Assembly (NCBI GenBank): GCA_964414185.1
Contig: CAYPVK010000006.1
Span: 34,208-98,207 of the forward strand
Source: UBA7488 sp964414185
GTDB taxonomy: Bacteria; Pseudomonadota; Alphaproteobacteria; CAAHEQ01; UBA3637
DNA length: 64,000 bases
Direction of reading: 5' to 3'
Under the pieces are notes generated by a model that was not told the origin of the DNA, did no database searches, and worked only from the letters and a program-made list of their open reading frames with translations. Both the position numbers and the translations under genes were made by a program. Of the stretch, positions 51,628 to 60,100 are shown one piece after another (position 1 is the stretch's first letter; the number at the start of each line of letters is the position of its first letter).

Positions 51628-51947
51628 TGATAACTTATTATGAATTATTAAAAGATGGAACAATCGGACTTTCGACACCAAATGAAAAAATTGCACAATC
51701 TCTGGGATTAACTTTGACAACCAATAAAAAAATTATCTACGGACATGACGGCCGTCGTTATTTTAAAGGAGAAGAACCCGCAGTGCCTGAAGCGTCGTAT
51801 GCCGAAAAACGGGCGGCGGAATATCCCCCGCTTCAAGAACAACTGGATATGCAATATTGGGATGCAATCAACGGTACGACCGTTTGGCAAGATACAATCG
51901 CCGATATTAAAGCGAAGTATCCGAAACCTGAAAGAGCGGGTGACTGA
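51627..51947 (+). CDS. Phage tail-associated-like small protein
   Basis: 106 residues from ATG 51627 (AAGGAG upstream). The C-terminal half (YAEKRAAEYPPLQEQLDMQYWDAINGTTVWQDTIADIKAKYPKP) has the shape of short proteins encoded at the end of phage tail or baseplate modules: LQEQLDMxYWDxxNGT...W...I..IKxxYPKP. No structural phage gene adjoins it, so it is a remnant. The stop overlaps the next start (ATGTGA-like junction). Confidence 0.6.
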   Translation: MITYYELLKDGTIGLSTPNEKIAQSLGLTLTTNKKIIYGHDGRRYFKGEEPAVPEASYAEKRAAEYPPLQEQLDMQYWDAINGTTVWQDTIADIKAKYPKPERAGD

Positions 51948-52324
51948 TGTGCAGGCAAGCAACGGTGCTTGTGATGTTAAAGGCGCAACGAGGGAAAGGC
52001 GGTTTGAGTGCTGGTCAAATCAAGTTGACGGAAGCGCAAATAGCGGATTACAAAGAGCAGAACGAAAGGCATCAGCAAGACATGTCGAAAATGGAGGATC
52101 GGATGACGAATCTTGAGAAGAAATTTGACGTCCTTGATAAAAAGGTCGATGCGGTAGACGGAAAAATCGATCGAGTTTTGCAAGCATTGGCAACGGAAAG
52201 AACATTTATTACGGCGTTAAAATCGGTATTGAACAATAAAGTTTTTTTGTATTTGCTGATTACGATTTTGTGTGCCGCGTTCGGTGTATCGGTCGGGGAG
52301 GTCGGAACGTTTTTGTTCCGATAG
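51947..52324 (+). CDS. Coiled-coil membrane protein, holin/XhlA-like
   Basis: 125 residues. A helical coiled coil (EQNERHQQDMSKMEDRMTNLEKKFDVLDKKVDAVDGKIDRVLQAL, about 38-82) is followed by a membrane helix (KVFLYLLITILCAAFGVSV, about 97-115). The architecture fits phage haemolysin XhlA or holin-accessory proteins near lysis genes. It follows the phage-like gene by overlap of the stop. The first ATG at 51947 may be too far upstream; M-containing alternatives exist inside. Confidence 0.55.
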   Translation: MCRQATVLVMLKAQRGKGGLSAGQIKLTEAQIADYKEQNERHQQDMSKMEDRMTNLEKKFDVLDKKVDAVDGKIDRVLQALATERTFITALKSVLNNKVFLYLLITILCAAFGVSVGEVGTFLFR

Positions 52325-52380
52325 GTGTTGACAAATGTTTTCATTTGTTTTATAATGAATACATATGAAAGGAAAATAAC

Positions 52381-52647
52381 ATGCAAACACAAATTGTAAA
52401 TGCCAGAATCGACAGCCGATTAAAAAAAGAAGTGGACGGTATTCTTGCCCAAATCGGATTGACCGGTCCGGAAGCTATCCGTTTATTTTATGCGCAAGTT
52501 CGCAATCATCGTGGTATTCCGTTTCGTCTGACTGTGGAAGAAACGCCGAATGTTCAAACGCGTCAGGCGATTCAAAACGCTTTGGAAGGGAAGGTGAAAA
52601 CGGTTGGTTCTTTGGATGACTTTAGAAAGATGTATGAGACGTTATAA
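52381..52647 (+). CDS. RelB/DinJ-family antitoxin
   Basis: 88 residues. QTQIVNARIDSRLKKEVDGILAQIGLTGPEAIRLFYAQVRNHRGIPF is the ribbon-helix-helix DNA-binding half of DinJ-type antitoxins, and the C-terminal 40 residues wrap the toxin. It neutralises the YafQ-like partner and represses the operon. GAAAGGAAA lies upstream. The stop overlaps the toxin ATG by one base (TAATG), a typical coupled pair. Apparently intact, in contrast to its surroundings. Confidence 0.92.
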   Translation: MQTQIVNARIDSRLKKEVDGILAQIGLTGPEAIRLFYAQVRNHRGIPFRLTVEETPNVQTRQAIQNALEGKVKTVGSLDDFRKMYETL

Positions 52648-52916
52648 TGAAAGAATTACGCCAAGAAAGTTCTTTTTTGAAATATCTGAAAGTCATTAAA
52701 AAACGTAAATATACTATTGAAAAAATGGAAACGGTGTTGTCTTTTTTATTGCAAGGTGCCATATTGCCCGGCAAATATAAAGATCATGCTTTGTCCGGTT
52801 CATTCAAAGGATGCCGGGAATATCACATTGAAGACAATTGGTTGTTAATTTATATTTTAACGGAAGAGGCCGTTATTTTGGTAGCAACCGGAACACATGA
52901 CGATTTGTTTAAATAA
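52647..52916 (+). CDS. YafQ-family toxin (mRNA interferase)
   Basis: 89 residues. The C-terminal signature LPGKYKDHALSGSFKGCREYHIEDNWLLIYIL...VATGTHDDLF holds the catalytic His and the residues that YafQ uses to cleave ribosome-bound mRNA; the final HDDLF is the family hallmark. The N-terminal KYLKVIKKRKYTIEKMETVLSFLLQG helix fits too. Partner of the upstream RelB-like antitoxin. Followed by a hairpin terminator. Confidence 0.93.
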   Translation: MKELRQESSFLKYLKVIKKRKYTIEKMETVLSFLLQGAILPGKYKDHALSGSFKGCREYHIEDNWLLIYILTEEAVILVATGTHDDLFK

Positions 52917-52935
52917 ATATTGTGGAATTAATCTC

Positions 52936-52964
52936 AACGGCGCCTTTTGGGCGTCTTTTTTTTT
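52936..52964 (+). terminator. Terminator of the relB-yafQ operon
   Basis: GGCGCC-TTTTG-GGCGTC (6 bp, one G-U pair) followed by T8, 20 bases after the toxin stop. Confidence 0.7.
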
Positions 52965-52985
52965 AATATATATTGTTGAAAGGAA

Positions 52986-53290
52986 TAAGTATGAGTGGAT
53001 TATGTTGCTGATCGGAGGGGTGTTGGGGTGGTTGGCAATACGGCGGCATTAAGCAGCTGTTTTTAATTTGGAAATAGTTCATTTATGAGGGCTGACAGAT
53101 ATTTCTAATATAAAAATCCGTAATTGAAACAAAGAAAAGAAAGGAAGGAAAAACTATGCGAAAAACAATTAAAACAACTGGTCTTTTTATCGATATTGCT
53201 TGAAAGCCGGAACAAAGTGGTGCTGAAGAACAACGCAAGGAAAAAGGATGCCGCCGTGCGTCATCGGTATTTGACACAGCAAAAGGAAAA
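52986..53290 (+). other. Phage-derived fragments without intact genes
   Basis: About 300 bases between the toxin terminator and the NrdD-tail-like gene. Short translated pieces such as YEWIMLLIGGVLGWLAIRRH (holin-like, ending at 53052) and MRKTIKTTGLFIDIA (53156 to a TGA) are broken by stops and frameshifts. This looks like decayed prophage sequence. Confidence 0.4.
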
Positions 53291-53295
53291 ACGCC

Positions 53296-53499
53296 ATGGG
53301 TAAAGAAATCGAATTAAGTGACGAAGAACGTCAACCGGTTGAATGTTGGACACGTGTGATGGGGTATTTTCGGCCGGTCAGTCATTTTAACGAGGGCAAA
53401 AAGAGCGAGTTTGCGAATCGCAAATGGTTCATCGAAGAGCAGATAAAAGAGCCCTCAAAATTTTCGGACATGAAACGGACACGAGAATGGCAAAATTAG
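53296..53499 (+). CDS. Small NrdD C-terminal-like protein
   Basis: 67 residues (ATG 53296). The segment ECWTRVMGYFRPVSHFNEGKKSEFANRKWF resembles the C-terminus of anaerobic ribonucleotide reductases (...RVxGYxRPVxxxNxGKxxEFxxR). It lacks the CxxC pairs that bind zinc there, keeping a single Cys. Stand-alone proteins of this type occur near mobile elements and are usually annotated from the same similarity. Reductase activity is not possible with this fragment; its role is unknown. Confidence 0.5.
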   Translation: MGKEIELSDEERQPVECWTRVMGYFRPVSHFNEGKKSEFANRKWFIEEQIKEPSKFSDMKRTREWQN

Positions 53500-53816
53500 T
53501 CATAAAAAGGCAAAAAAAAGCAAATAATTTTTTCTAAAAAATAATCAAAAAACCGCAGAAAACTGCGGTTAAAATGGTCGGATTGTCCCCCTCTAAATCC
53601 GAAAAATGATACCCGTTTTAACAGCCTCCAAAAATATCTCACTCAACCCTTTATTTTACAAGCCGTTTGAGAACTTTTACCATACCCAAGCGGTCGCACT
53701 TTCCCATCCACGCTGATAGGGTTGACTATGAGGTGCGTAATGACAAGTCAAACCATCAAAACTCCGGTTTTATTTTAATTATAAAGAGCAAAACATATTT
53801 TACATAATAGTTAAAG
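53500..53816 (-). other. Non-coding or decayed sequence with minus-strand terminator
   Basis: The stem AACCGCAG-AAAA-CTGCGGTT (53551-53570) is followed on the minus strand by T6, a good terminator for a minus-strand transcript, yet no intact minus-strand gene precedes it. Peptide pieces such as MVKVLKRLVK end at stops. Probably a broken gene of the island. Confidence 0.45.
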
Positions 53817-54131
53817 ATGAAACAAAAACTAACAACACCAATCCCCGTCAAAAAGGCTTAAAAAAAGCTTGGAAAAGACATAAAAGAAGCACGCCTGCGC
53901 CGGCGTATTCCTGTGGCACTTATGGCTGAACGTTTTGGCATTTCACGTGTTACTCTTAAATCTATTGAAGATGGAAAACCAACTGTGTCAATGGGGCTTT
54001 ATGCCATCGTTCTCTATGTTTTAGGAATGTTCGACCGATTAAAAGATGTTGCCGATATTGCTTTTGATGCTGTTGGGCAGGCCTTGAGCAGTGAGAAACT
54101 TCCCAAGCGTATTGTCTTAAAAAAAGAATAA
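53817..54131 (+). pseudogene. HipB-like antitoxin gene with an in-frame stop
   Basis: From ATG 53817 the frame gives KQKLTTPIPVKKA, a TAA, then KKLGKDIKEARLRRRIPVALMAERFGISRVTLKSIEDGKPTVSMG and the rest of an XRE domain to 54131. The stop reads TAA where TTA (Leu) would restore KKALKKLG, i.e. a single T-to-A change. A GTG at 53913 could still start a 72-residue C-terminal product, but it would lack the first helix of the DNA-binding domain. The gene lies directly before a HipA remnant, matching hipBA order. Confidence 0.7.
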
Positions 54132-54134
54132 GAA

Positions 54135-54490
54135 ATGGCTGAAATTCTAACGTATGTATATATCAATCTGGATGGTAAAGATATGCCGGCTTAAAAGTTT
54201 AAGAGTGGCAGTTAACTAAAACTCTCGGCAAATCTATTATCTTACTTAAACGATTTGACCGTGAGGGAAATCTACAACAGAATGTTGATGAAACAAGTAG
54301 TGCAACCTCTGTTGACTTGGCTCTTTCTGTGGCAGATTACTTTGGCTTGTCCAAACCGGAGGCTGATAAAATTCTCAAACAGCAAATAATAGCAGTTTCC
54401 GAATGGAAAGATATCGCTCAACATTTAGTCATTAGCAATGCTGAAATTTCCCGCATGAATGCCACTTTCAGAAAAATTTCAACCAAATAA
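54135..54490 (+). pseudogene. HipA-like toxin kinase, deleted remnant
   Basis: ATG 54135 encodes MAEILTYVYINLDGKDMPA, the start of a HipA N-terminal domain, then a stop at 54192. A second frame piece ending at 54490 carries KTLGKSIILLKRFDREGN, NVDETSSATSVDLALSVADYFGLSKPEADKIL and EWKDIAQHLVISNAEISRMNATF, the end of the HipA kinase. Some 300 residues of the middle, including the catalytic core, are missing. Together with the broken hipB this is a dead toxin-antitoxin locus. Confidence 0.68.
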
Positions 54491-54505
54491 AAGGATTGTG
54501 CATAA

Positions 54506-54871
54506 ATGACAGAGAATAATCAGGTTGACATTAATTTAGAAAATAAAAAAACAGATGATATTTACAAGACTATACTTAAAAAGGCTTATCGTATATCTAA
54601 GGCGCAAATTGCCGCAAAAGAGGTAACGGATACTATTAAAAACTATGAAAGAGAAAAAGCAATTATTTTGATTGCTCAATATATTAATAAGTATAAAAAT
54701 ATTTTAATTTTTCTCTCTAAATTTACCGGACGCTACATTATTTATGAACCAAATTTTTACGATAATAAATCCGACGACATTATTATATGTGATTTGAAAT
54801 ACGTAAGAAATGTTATTTATGCAGACGAAATAAAAATGCCTGACTTGAATATACCCTTGAGAAAGCATTAA
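54506..54871 (+). CDS. Hypothetical protein, 121 residues
   Basis: ATG 54506 with AAGGA about ten bases upstream. The protein is lysine- and isoleucine-rich: a charged N-terminus (TENNQVDINLENKKTDDIYK), a helix (KAYRISKAQIAAKEVTDTIKNYEREKAIILIAQYINKY), then a less ordered tail. No signal peptide, membrane helix or known family. AT-rich codon use like the nearby island genes. Confidence 0.5.
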   Translation: MTENNQVDINLENKKTDDIYKTILKKAYRISKAQIAAKEVTDTIKNYEREKAIILIAQYINKYKNILIFLSKFTGRYIIYEPNFYDNKSDDIIICDLKYVRNVIYADEIKMPDLNIPLRKH

Positions 54872-55182
54872 AAAAATTAAACTTAGTTCCTTAAATAAGT
54901 TTGGAGTTTCTCTTTTGAGGCATAAATGAATCTGCAGTTGTTCGGAAATTCCGGACAACTGCTGCCGACAGCTAAGATTATAATATACATACTACATCTG
55001 GAACTAACGCACCAAACGAAACCAATAAAGCTAAAAATGAACTCGGCTTGTGTATTTTACTTTAGACATAATTTCTGTTAACGCCTTCGGCTTTTCACAA
55101 AATTTTAGAATTATTTCTACTCACTTACTGGTACAGTTACTGTGTTACTTACAACACTTCCAGCTGAGTACTGTAGATCAAA
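54872..55182. other. Gap with a 12-bp inverted repeat
   Basis: No gene is seen. GCAGTTGTTCGG-AAATT-CCGGACAACTGC (54934-54962) is a strong hairpin (one T-G pair) without a T-run; it could be a binding site or an RNA structure. The rest is AT-rich and featureless. Confidence 0.45.
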
Positions 55183-55909
55183 TTATTTGAAAAAGTCAAT
55201 TTCCCAGTCAACTTTAAATACTTTGCCATCTTTCAATACCGATTCATGCACGGCATAATACTTAGCATACTTGGTTACCTCTGATACGATCAAACAATTC
55301 TTTCCAATAATTACTGCAGTCGTTATTTTTTAACGTTTGTCATATATTGCCCCCCTTTTTCTGTGTATTCTTTATGAACTGATGTTGCCAAATCCAAAAT
55401 TGGGTTCTTTGTTTAGATTTTACACGATATCCTATGGCAATAACCATATCTAAATTGTAGTAATTGGTAGGTTTTGTGGAAAAATCAAAATTTCCGAATT
55501 TTATCATAACTTTTTGTTCTTCCAACTCTTTTTCTTTAAAAATATTAAGAATATGTTCATTAATAGTAGACTTGCTTCTATTAAAATCTGATGTCATTGC
55601 TTCTTTTATAATCTGCATAATGTCTAACATTAAACCATTTAACCACGGATAACGCTGCCGGGGTATAAAATTAAAAATCGTAGCCGACTTTGCGCCATCT
55701 CCTGAGCGGATAGCCGTTTTCAAGCACATAACCATCTCCCCGCCGATACGTCATAAGAAAACATCGCGCTCTTTCATTTCCGACATTTGCCATATGTACG
55801 AGAAATTAAAGCTCTTTGCGATAAATTCATCAATCTGTGATACATCGTATGTGTCGTACGCCTTGGCAAGTTGGTTTAAGAAATTTTATTGAAGCTTGAA
55901 ATTATTCAT
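55183..55909 (-). pseudogene. Remnants of RhuM-like and unidentified genes
   Basis: From the upstream end: MNNFKLQ, TAA, then NFLNQLAKAYDTYDVSQIDEFIAKSFNFSYIWQMSEMKERDVFL, TGA, then RIGGEMVMCLKTAIRSGDGAKSA..., all in one frame broken by two stops. Next comes a RhuM-type segment, STINEHILNIFKEKELEEQKVMIKFGNFDFSTKPTNYYNLDMVIAIGYRVKSKQRTQFWIW, which ends prematurely at 55340. A further frame, VTKYAKYYAVHESVLKDGKVFKVDWEIDFFK, ends at 55183. Two or three genes have been fused and inactivated. RhuM proteins are found near restriction systems and pathogenicity islands; their role is unclear. Confidence 0.6.
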
Positions 55910-55979
55910 TTTAATATCCTTTTGTCTGGCTTAATTTTACCGAACCAAAAAATAAAATGCAAACCTTCTTATTTTCGTA

Positions 55980-56071
55980 ATGACAATTTATGGCATTGAT
56001 TTGCAAAAACAAATGACTGCCAATTTTTGTCATAAGATGTATTGACATTCTAAAAAGGAATCGAGTATAAT
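55980..56071 (+). promoter_or_regulatory. Promoter and candidate operator of the WYL-hsd operon
   Basis: TTGACA (56042-56047), an 18-nt spacer, TATAAT (56066-56071). Upstream lie inverted arms ATGACAATTTATGGCA (55980-55995) and TGCCAATTTTTGTCAT (56018-56033), matching at 12 of 16 positions about a 22-nt spacer. This fits a dimeric repressor such as the WYL protein encoded next. Arms and hexamers are visible; regulation is inferred. Confidence 0.5.
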
Positions 56072-56103
56072 ACGACCGCTATATGTAAAAATGGAGCTGA
56101 ACT

Positions 56104-57054
56104 ATGTATAAGAAAAGTGAGCTTTTAAATGATCTAGCCTTGTGGATGCAAGGTTCTGATGAAGGCGTGTCCCTCAATGACATCATGAAAAAATATGATG
56201 TATCGCTCCGGACAGCCGTCCGCATGAAAGATGCTATTGCGCAAAAATATCCTCAAATTCAAGAAATTGCCGGCAGATACAATAAAAAATTATGGAAATT
56301 GCCTAAAAATACTGCAAAAGACACCGTTAGTTTTTCACTTGCAGAGTTTCACGCCTTACAAACAGCCACTAAGCTGATGCAAAAAAACAACATGATGGAT
56401 GCCAGCCACTTAGACAGCGTGCTGTATAAAGTAAAATCACTCGTCGGAAATGAAGCTGTCACAATGCTCGAACCGGATGCTGAAGCTCTTTTAGAGGCAG
56501 AGGGTTATGCTCTTCGTCCGGGACCAAGGATAAAGATAAAAAAAGAATTTATGAAAAAATTAAGACTTGGAGTGATTGCCTGTAAAACACTGCTTATGAA
56601 ATACCAGTCAAAATCCGAGGAAAAAAATTATATAGTTGATCCTTATGGATTTTTGTACGGAAATAAACATTATTTAATTGCCTGGGATCATTGCAAAAGA
56701 AAGATATGCACTTTTGACTTAAACAAAATTAAAAGTTTAGAAATTGATGTAAACTATTTCATCAAGGATCCCAATTTTTCGCTTCAGAAATTTGCCGAGC
56801 AATCATTCGGCGTGTATCAAGAGGCGCCATTTGATGTGGAATGGTTGTTTGATAAAGAAGTTGCGGATGCGGCGGCGCAATATGTATTTCATCCGACACA
56901 AACTACGAGAAGAAATCGCAACGGAACTTTAACCGTAAACTTCCGGGCCGGCGGTGCACGTGAAATGGACTGGCACCTCTACACTTGGGGTAACCATGTA
57001 AAAGTCATCAAACCGGAAGATTTTGATGAGAGAAAAGGATGGAGAGATCAATGA
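56104..57054 (+). CDS. WYL-domain transcriptional regulator
   Basis: 316 residues. The N-terminal winged helix-turn-helix (ELLNDLALWMQGSDEGVSLNDIMKKYDVSLRTAVRMKDAIAQKYP, about 3-50) is followed by a WYL domain (about 155-235: YQSKSEEKNYIVDPYGFLYGNKHYLIAWDHCKRKICTFDLNKIKSLEI) and the WCX C-terminal extension (VEWLFDKEVADAAAQYVFHPTQ...GAREMDWHLYTWGNHVKVIKPE). Such proteins repress defence operons, and ligand binding by the WYL domain may release them. First gene of the restriction-modification operon; the coupled ORF after it starts within its stop codon. Confidence 0.9.
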   Translation: MYKKSELLNDLALWMQGSDEGVSLNDIMKKYDVSLRTAVRMKDAIAQKYPQIQEIAGRYNKKLWKLPKNTAKDTVSFSLAEFHALQTATKLMQKNNMMDASHLDSVLYKVKSLVGNEAVTMLEPDAEALLEAEGYALRPGPRIKIKKEFMKKLRLGVIACKTLLMKYQSKSEEKNYIVDPYGFLYGNKHYLIAWDHCKRKICTFDLNKIKSLEIDVNYFIKDPNFSLQKFAEQSFGVYQEAPFDVEWLFDKEVADAAAQYVFHPTQTTRRNRNGTLTVNFRAGGAREMDWHLYTWGNHVKVIKPEDFDERKGWRDQ

Positions 57055-57170
57055 CAAAAAATAGTGAAACTATTAAGAGAATCAAAATGGGATCATCAAT
57101 ATTTAAATCAGAACTAATTGTATCGATGGCTATACTCTCCAATGTAAAGGACATTTTGATTAGTTGGTAG
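57051..57170 (+). CDS. Small ORF coupled to the WYL regulator
   Basis: 39 residues (MTKNSETIKRIKMGSSIFKS...SW). Its ATG overlaps the WYL stop in an ATGA junction, a common sign of translational coupling. GGAGAG lies 5 bases before it. It is short and unfamiliar, and the AT-rich context makes chance overlap possible. If real it would be a tiny basic protein of unknown role between regulator and hsdR. Confidence 0.35.
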   Translation: MTKNSETIKRIKMGSSIFKSELIVSMAILSNVKDILISW

Positions 57171-57199
57171 CTTGAAGAATTTGGATAGGAGCAATATGA

Positions 57200-60100
57200 A
57201 TGAAAAAAAATGGATTATTTAATGAAGCAACTAGAGTTCAAATGCCAGCTTTGGTCCACTTGACGCGTATTGGATATAACTATTACGGGAAAATAACAGA
57301 AGATATGGCCGGCGTAGATTATGATCCAGATACAAATGTATTAATAAAAGTTTTTAAAGAACAATTCACAAGGCTTAATCCAACACATTCTGGTAATGTA
57401 GAAGAGGTATTAAGAAATATAAAACAAGAACTTGACAATGATGATCTAGGAAAAAGTTTTTATAAAAGATTAGTTAATGTGTCACCTGTTCGTCTAATCG
57501 ACTTTGAAAGACCAGAAAATAATGTTTTTCATTGTACTGCTGAATTTACCTGTAAAAAAGATGAAGATGAGTTCAGACCAGATATTACATTGTTTGTAAA
57601 TGGGTTACCTTTAGTTTTTATTGAAGTTAAAAAAACAAACAATCCAGGAGGAATGCTTGCAGAAAGCAAAAGAATGAACGACATACGATTTCCGAACAAA
57701 AAATTTCGTCGTTTTTTAAATATTACCCAATTTATGATTTTTTCAAATAATATGGAATATGATACTGAAGGAGGAATAGTACCAATACAAGGAGCTTTTT
57801 ATTGTACCACAGCTCGAAAATCAGCTCCATTCAATTGTTTTAGAGAGGAAAATCCATCAAATTTTTCAATTGCTCCTTATAATAGAGATTACACATATAA
57901 AGATATTAATCCTGTAGTAGAGCACAAAATTTTATCTGACTTTAATGTACAGGTTATACATACATCCCCAGAGTACCAGACGAATCTTGATATATATACT
58001 CCAACAAATCGTATTATGACATCAATGTGTAGTCCTGAAAGATTATTATATATTATCAAATATGGAATAGCTTATTTACACATGGAGCGAGAAGTCGATG
58101 GTAAAATAGAAGTAACAGACCAAAAACATATAATGAGGTATCAGCAACTTTTTGCATCGTTAGCAATAAAAGATAAATTGGCCGCAGGTGTTAAATCTGG
58201 AGTAATTTGGCACACTCAAGGCAGTGGAAAGACTGCTTTATCATACTATCTCTCAGGAATTTTGACTGATTTTCTTGCGCAAGATCAAAAAGTAGCAAAA
58301 TTTTATTTTATAGTGGATAGACTTGATTTGCTTGAACAAGCATCGCAAGAATTTGAAGCACGCGGTCTTAAAGTTAAAACCGCAAGCACTCGGGAAGAAT
58401 TAATGTCTCAGTTTCGTCAAAATCAAGCAATGGAAGGTGTAACGGGACAACGCGAAATTACAGTCGTTAATATTCAACGATTTGCTGAAGATAAAACCAA
58501 AATTGCTCTACCAAATTATGCAACAAATTTGCAACGAATTTTTATTATTGACGAAGCGCACAGAGGCTATAATCCTAAAGGATGTTTTTTGGCTCATTTA
58601 TTTGATGCTGATCCAAATTCTATCAAAATAGCATTAACTGGTACTCCTTTATTAAAAGATGAGCGTTCTTCGTGGAAGGTATTTGGTGAATATTTACATA
58701 CCTATTATTACGATAAATCAATCCAAGATGGATATACCTTAAAAATTATTCGAGAAGATATTGAAACTTCGTATAAAGAAAAACTTTCGGAGATATATGA
58801 AAACTTAAATACGCTTGTTCAAAAAAAAGAAATTAGAAAAAGCAATATTATAGAACATGACTCATACATTAAAGAGTTACTTCGCTACATTATAAATGAT
58901 TTGAACAAATTTAGGATGTTGCACGGAGATAATACATTAGGTGGCATGGTAATATGTGAAACAAGTGAACAGGCCAGAAAGTTATTTGCTTATTTTGATG
59001 AAATTCAATATGAAATCAACAAATCGTCATCTCATCCTTCTAAACTTAAAGCAGGATTAATTTTACACGATAGTGATGATAAAGAAACAAGACGGAAAAT
59101 AGTATCAGCATTTAAGAAAGAAATGACAATAGATATTCTTATTGTCTTTAATATGTTATTGACAGGATTTGATGCTCCACGGCTTAAAAGATTATACTTT
59201 GGTAGAAAATTAAAAGATCATAATCTTCTTCAAGCGATTACCAGAGTAAATAGGCCATATAAAGATAATCGCTATGGGTATGTTATTGATTTTGCTGATA
59301 TAAAGCAAAATTTTGATGAGACAAATCAAGCTTATTTACAAGAGTTGAGCAGATTTAATAATCCCGATGAAACAGGTGTTGGAAACAATACAGATACATA
59401 TAAACAAATAATCGAAGATAAAGAGGCTATAATTGAACAGATGCAAGAAATACGCCAAACATTATTTGAGTATACAACAGATAATGTCGAAGAATTTAGC
59501 CAAGAAATATCATCAATTGATGATAAAAAAGCACTTTTGGAACTCAAAAAAGTCCTGATTTCTGCTCGAGATTATTGCAATTTAGTTAAAACATTTGGCG
59601 ATAATGAATTAAAAGAGAAATTTAAAGGATTAGAAATTACAAAATTGCCACAAATGATTTCCGAAGTACAACGTCATATTGACAATATAAATCAGAAAGA
59701 GGCTTTTTATACTGATGATTCAACAAAACAGCTTATTAATCAGGCTATGGAAGATATAACCTTTGATTTTCGTAAAATTGGTGAAGAGGAAATGAAAATC
59801 ATCTCTGGAGGCGCGGAACTTAATGAAAAGTTTAGTAGAACCGTAAGGGAATTTACGCTGAATTTTGATCAAGAAGATCCAGAATATATAACGTTACGAG
59901 AAGCGTTTATGCAAAGATTTAGAGAACATGGTTTTGTAATTAATACCGTTGAAGAATATAATGAAAATTCTCGTGCTCTTGATGAAATTTTATCAAAATT
60001 AGCAGAGCTTCAGAAAAGAAATGCAACATTATTAAGAAAGTATAATGGTGATATAAAATTTGCAAGAGTACATAAACGAATACGAGAAGAAAATAGTGAA

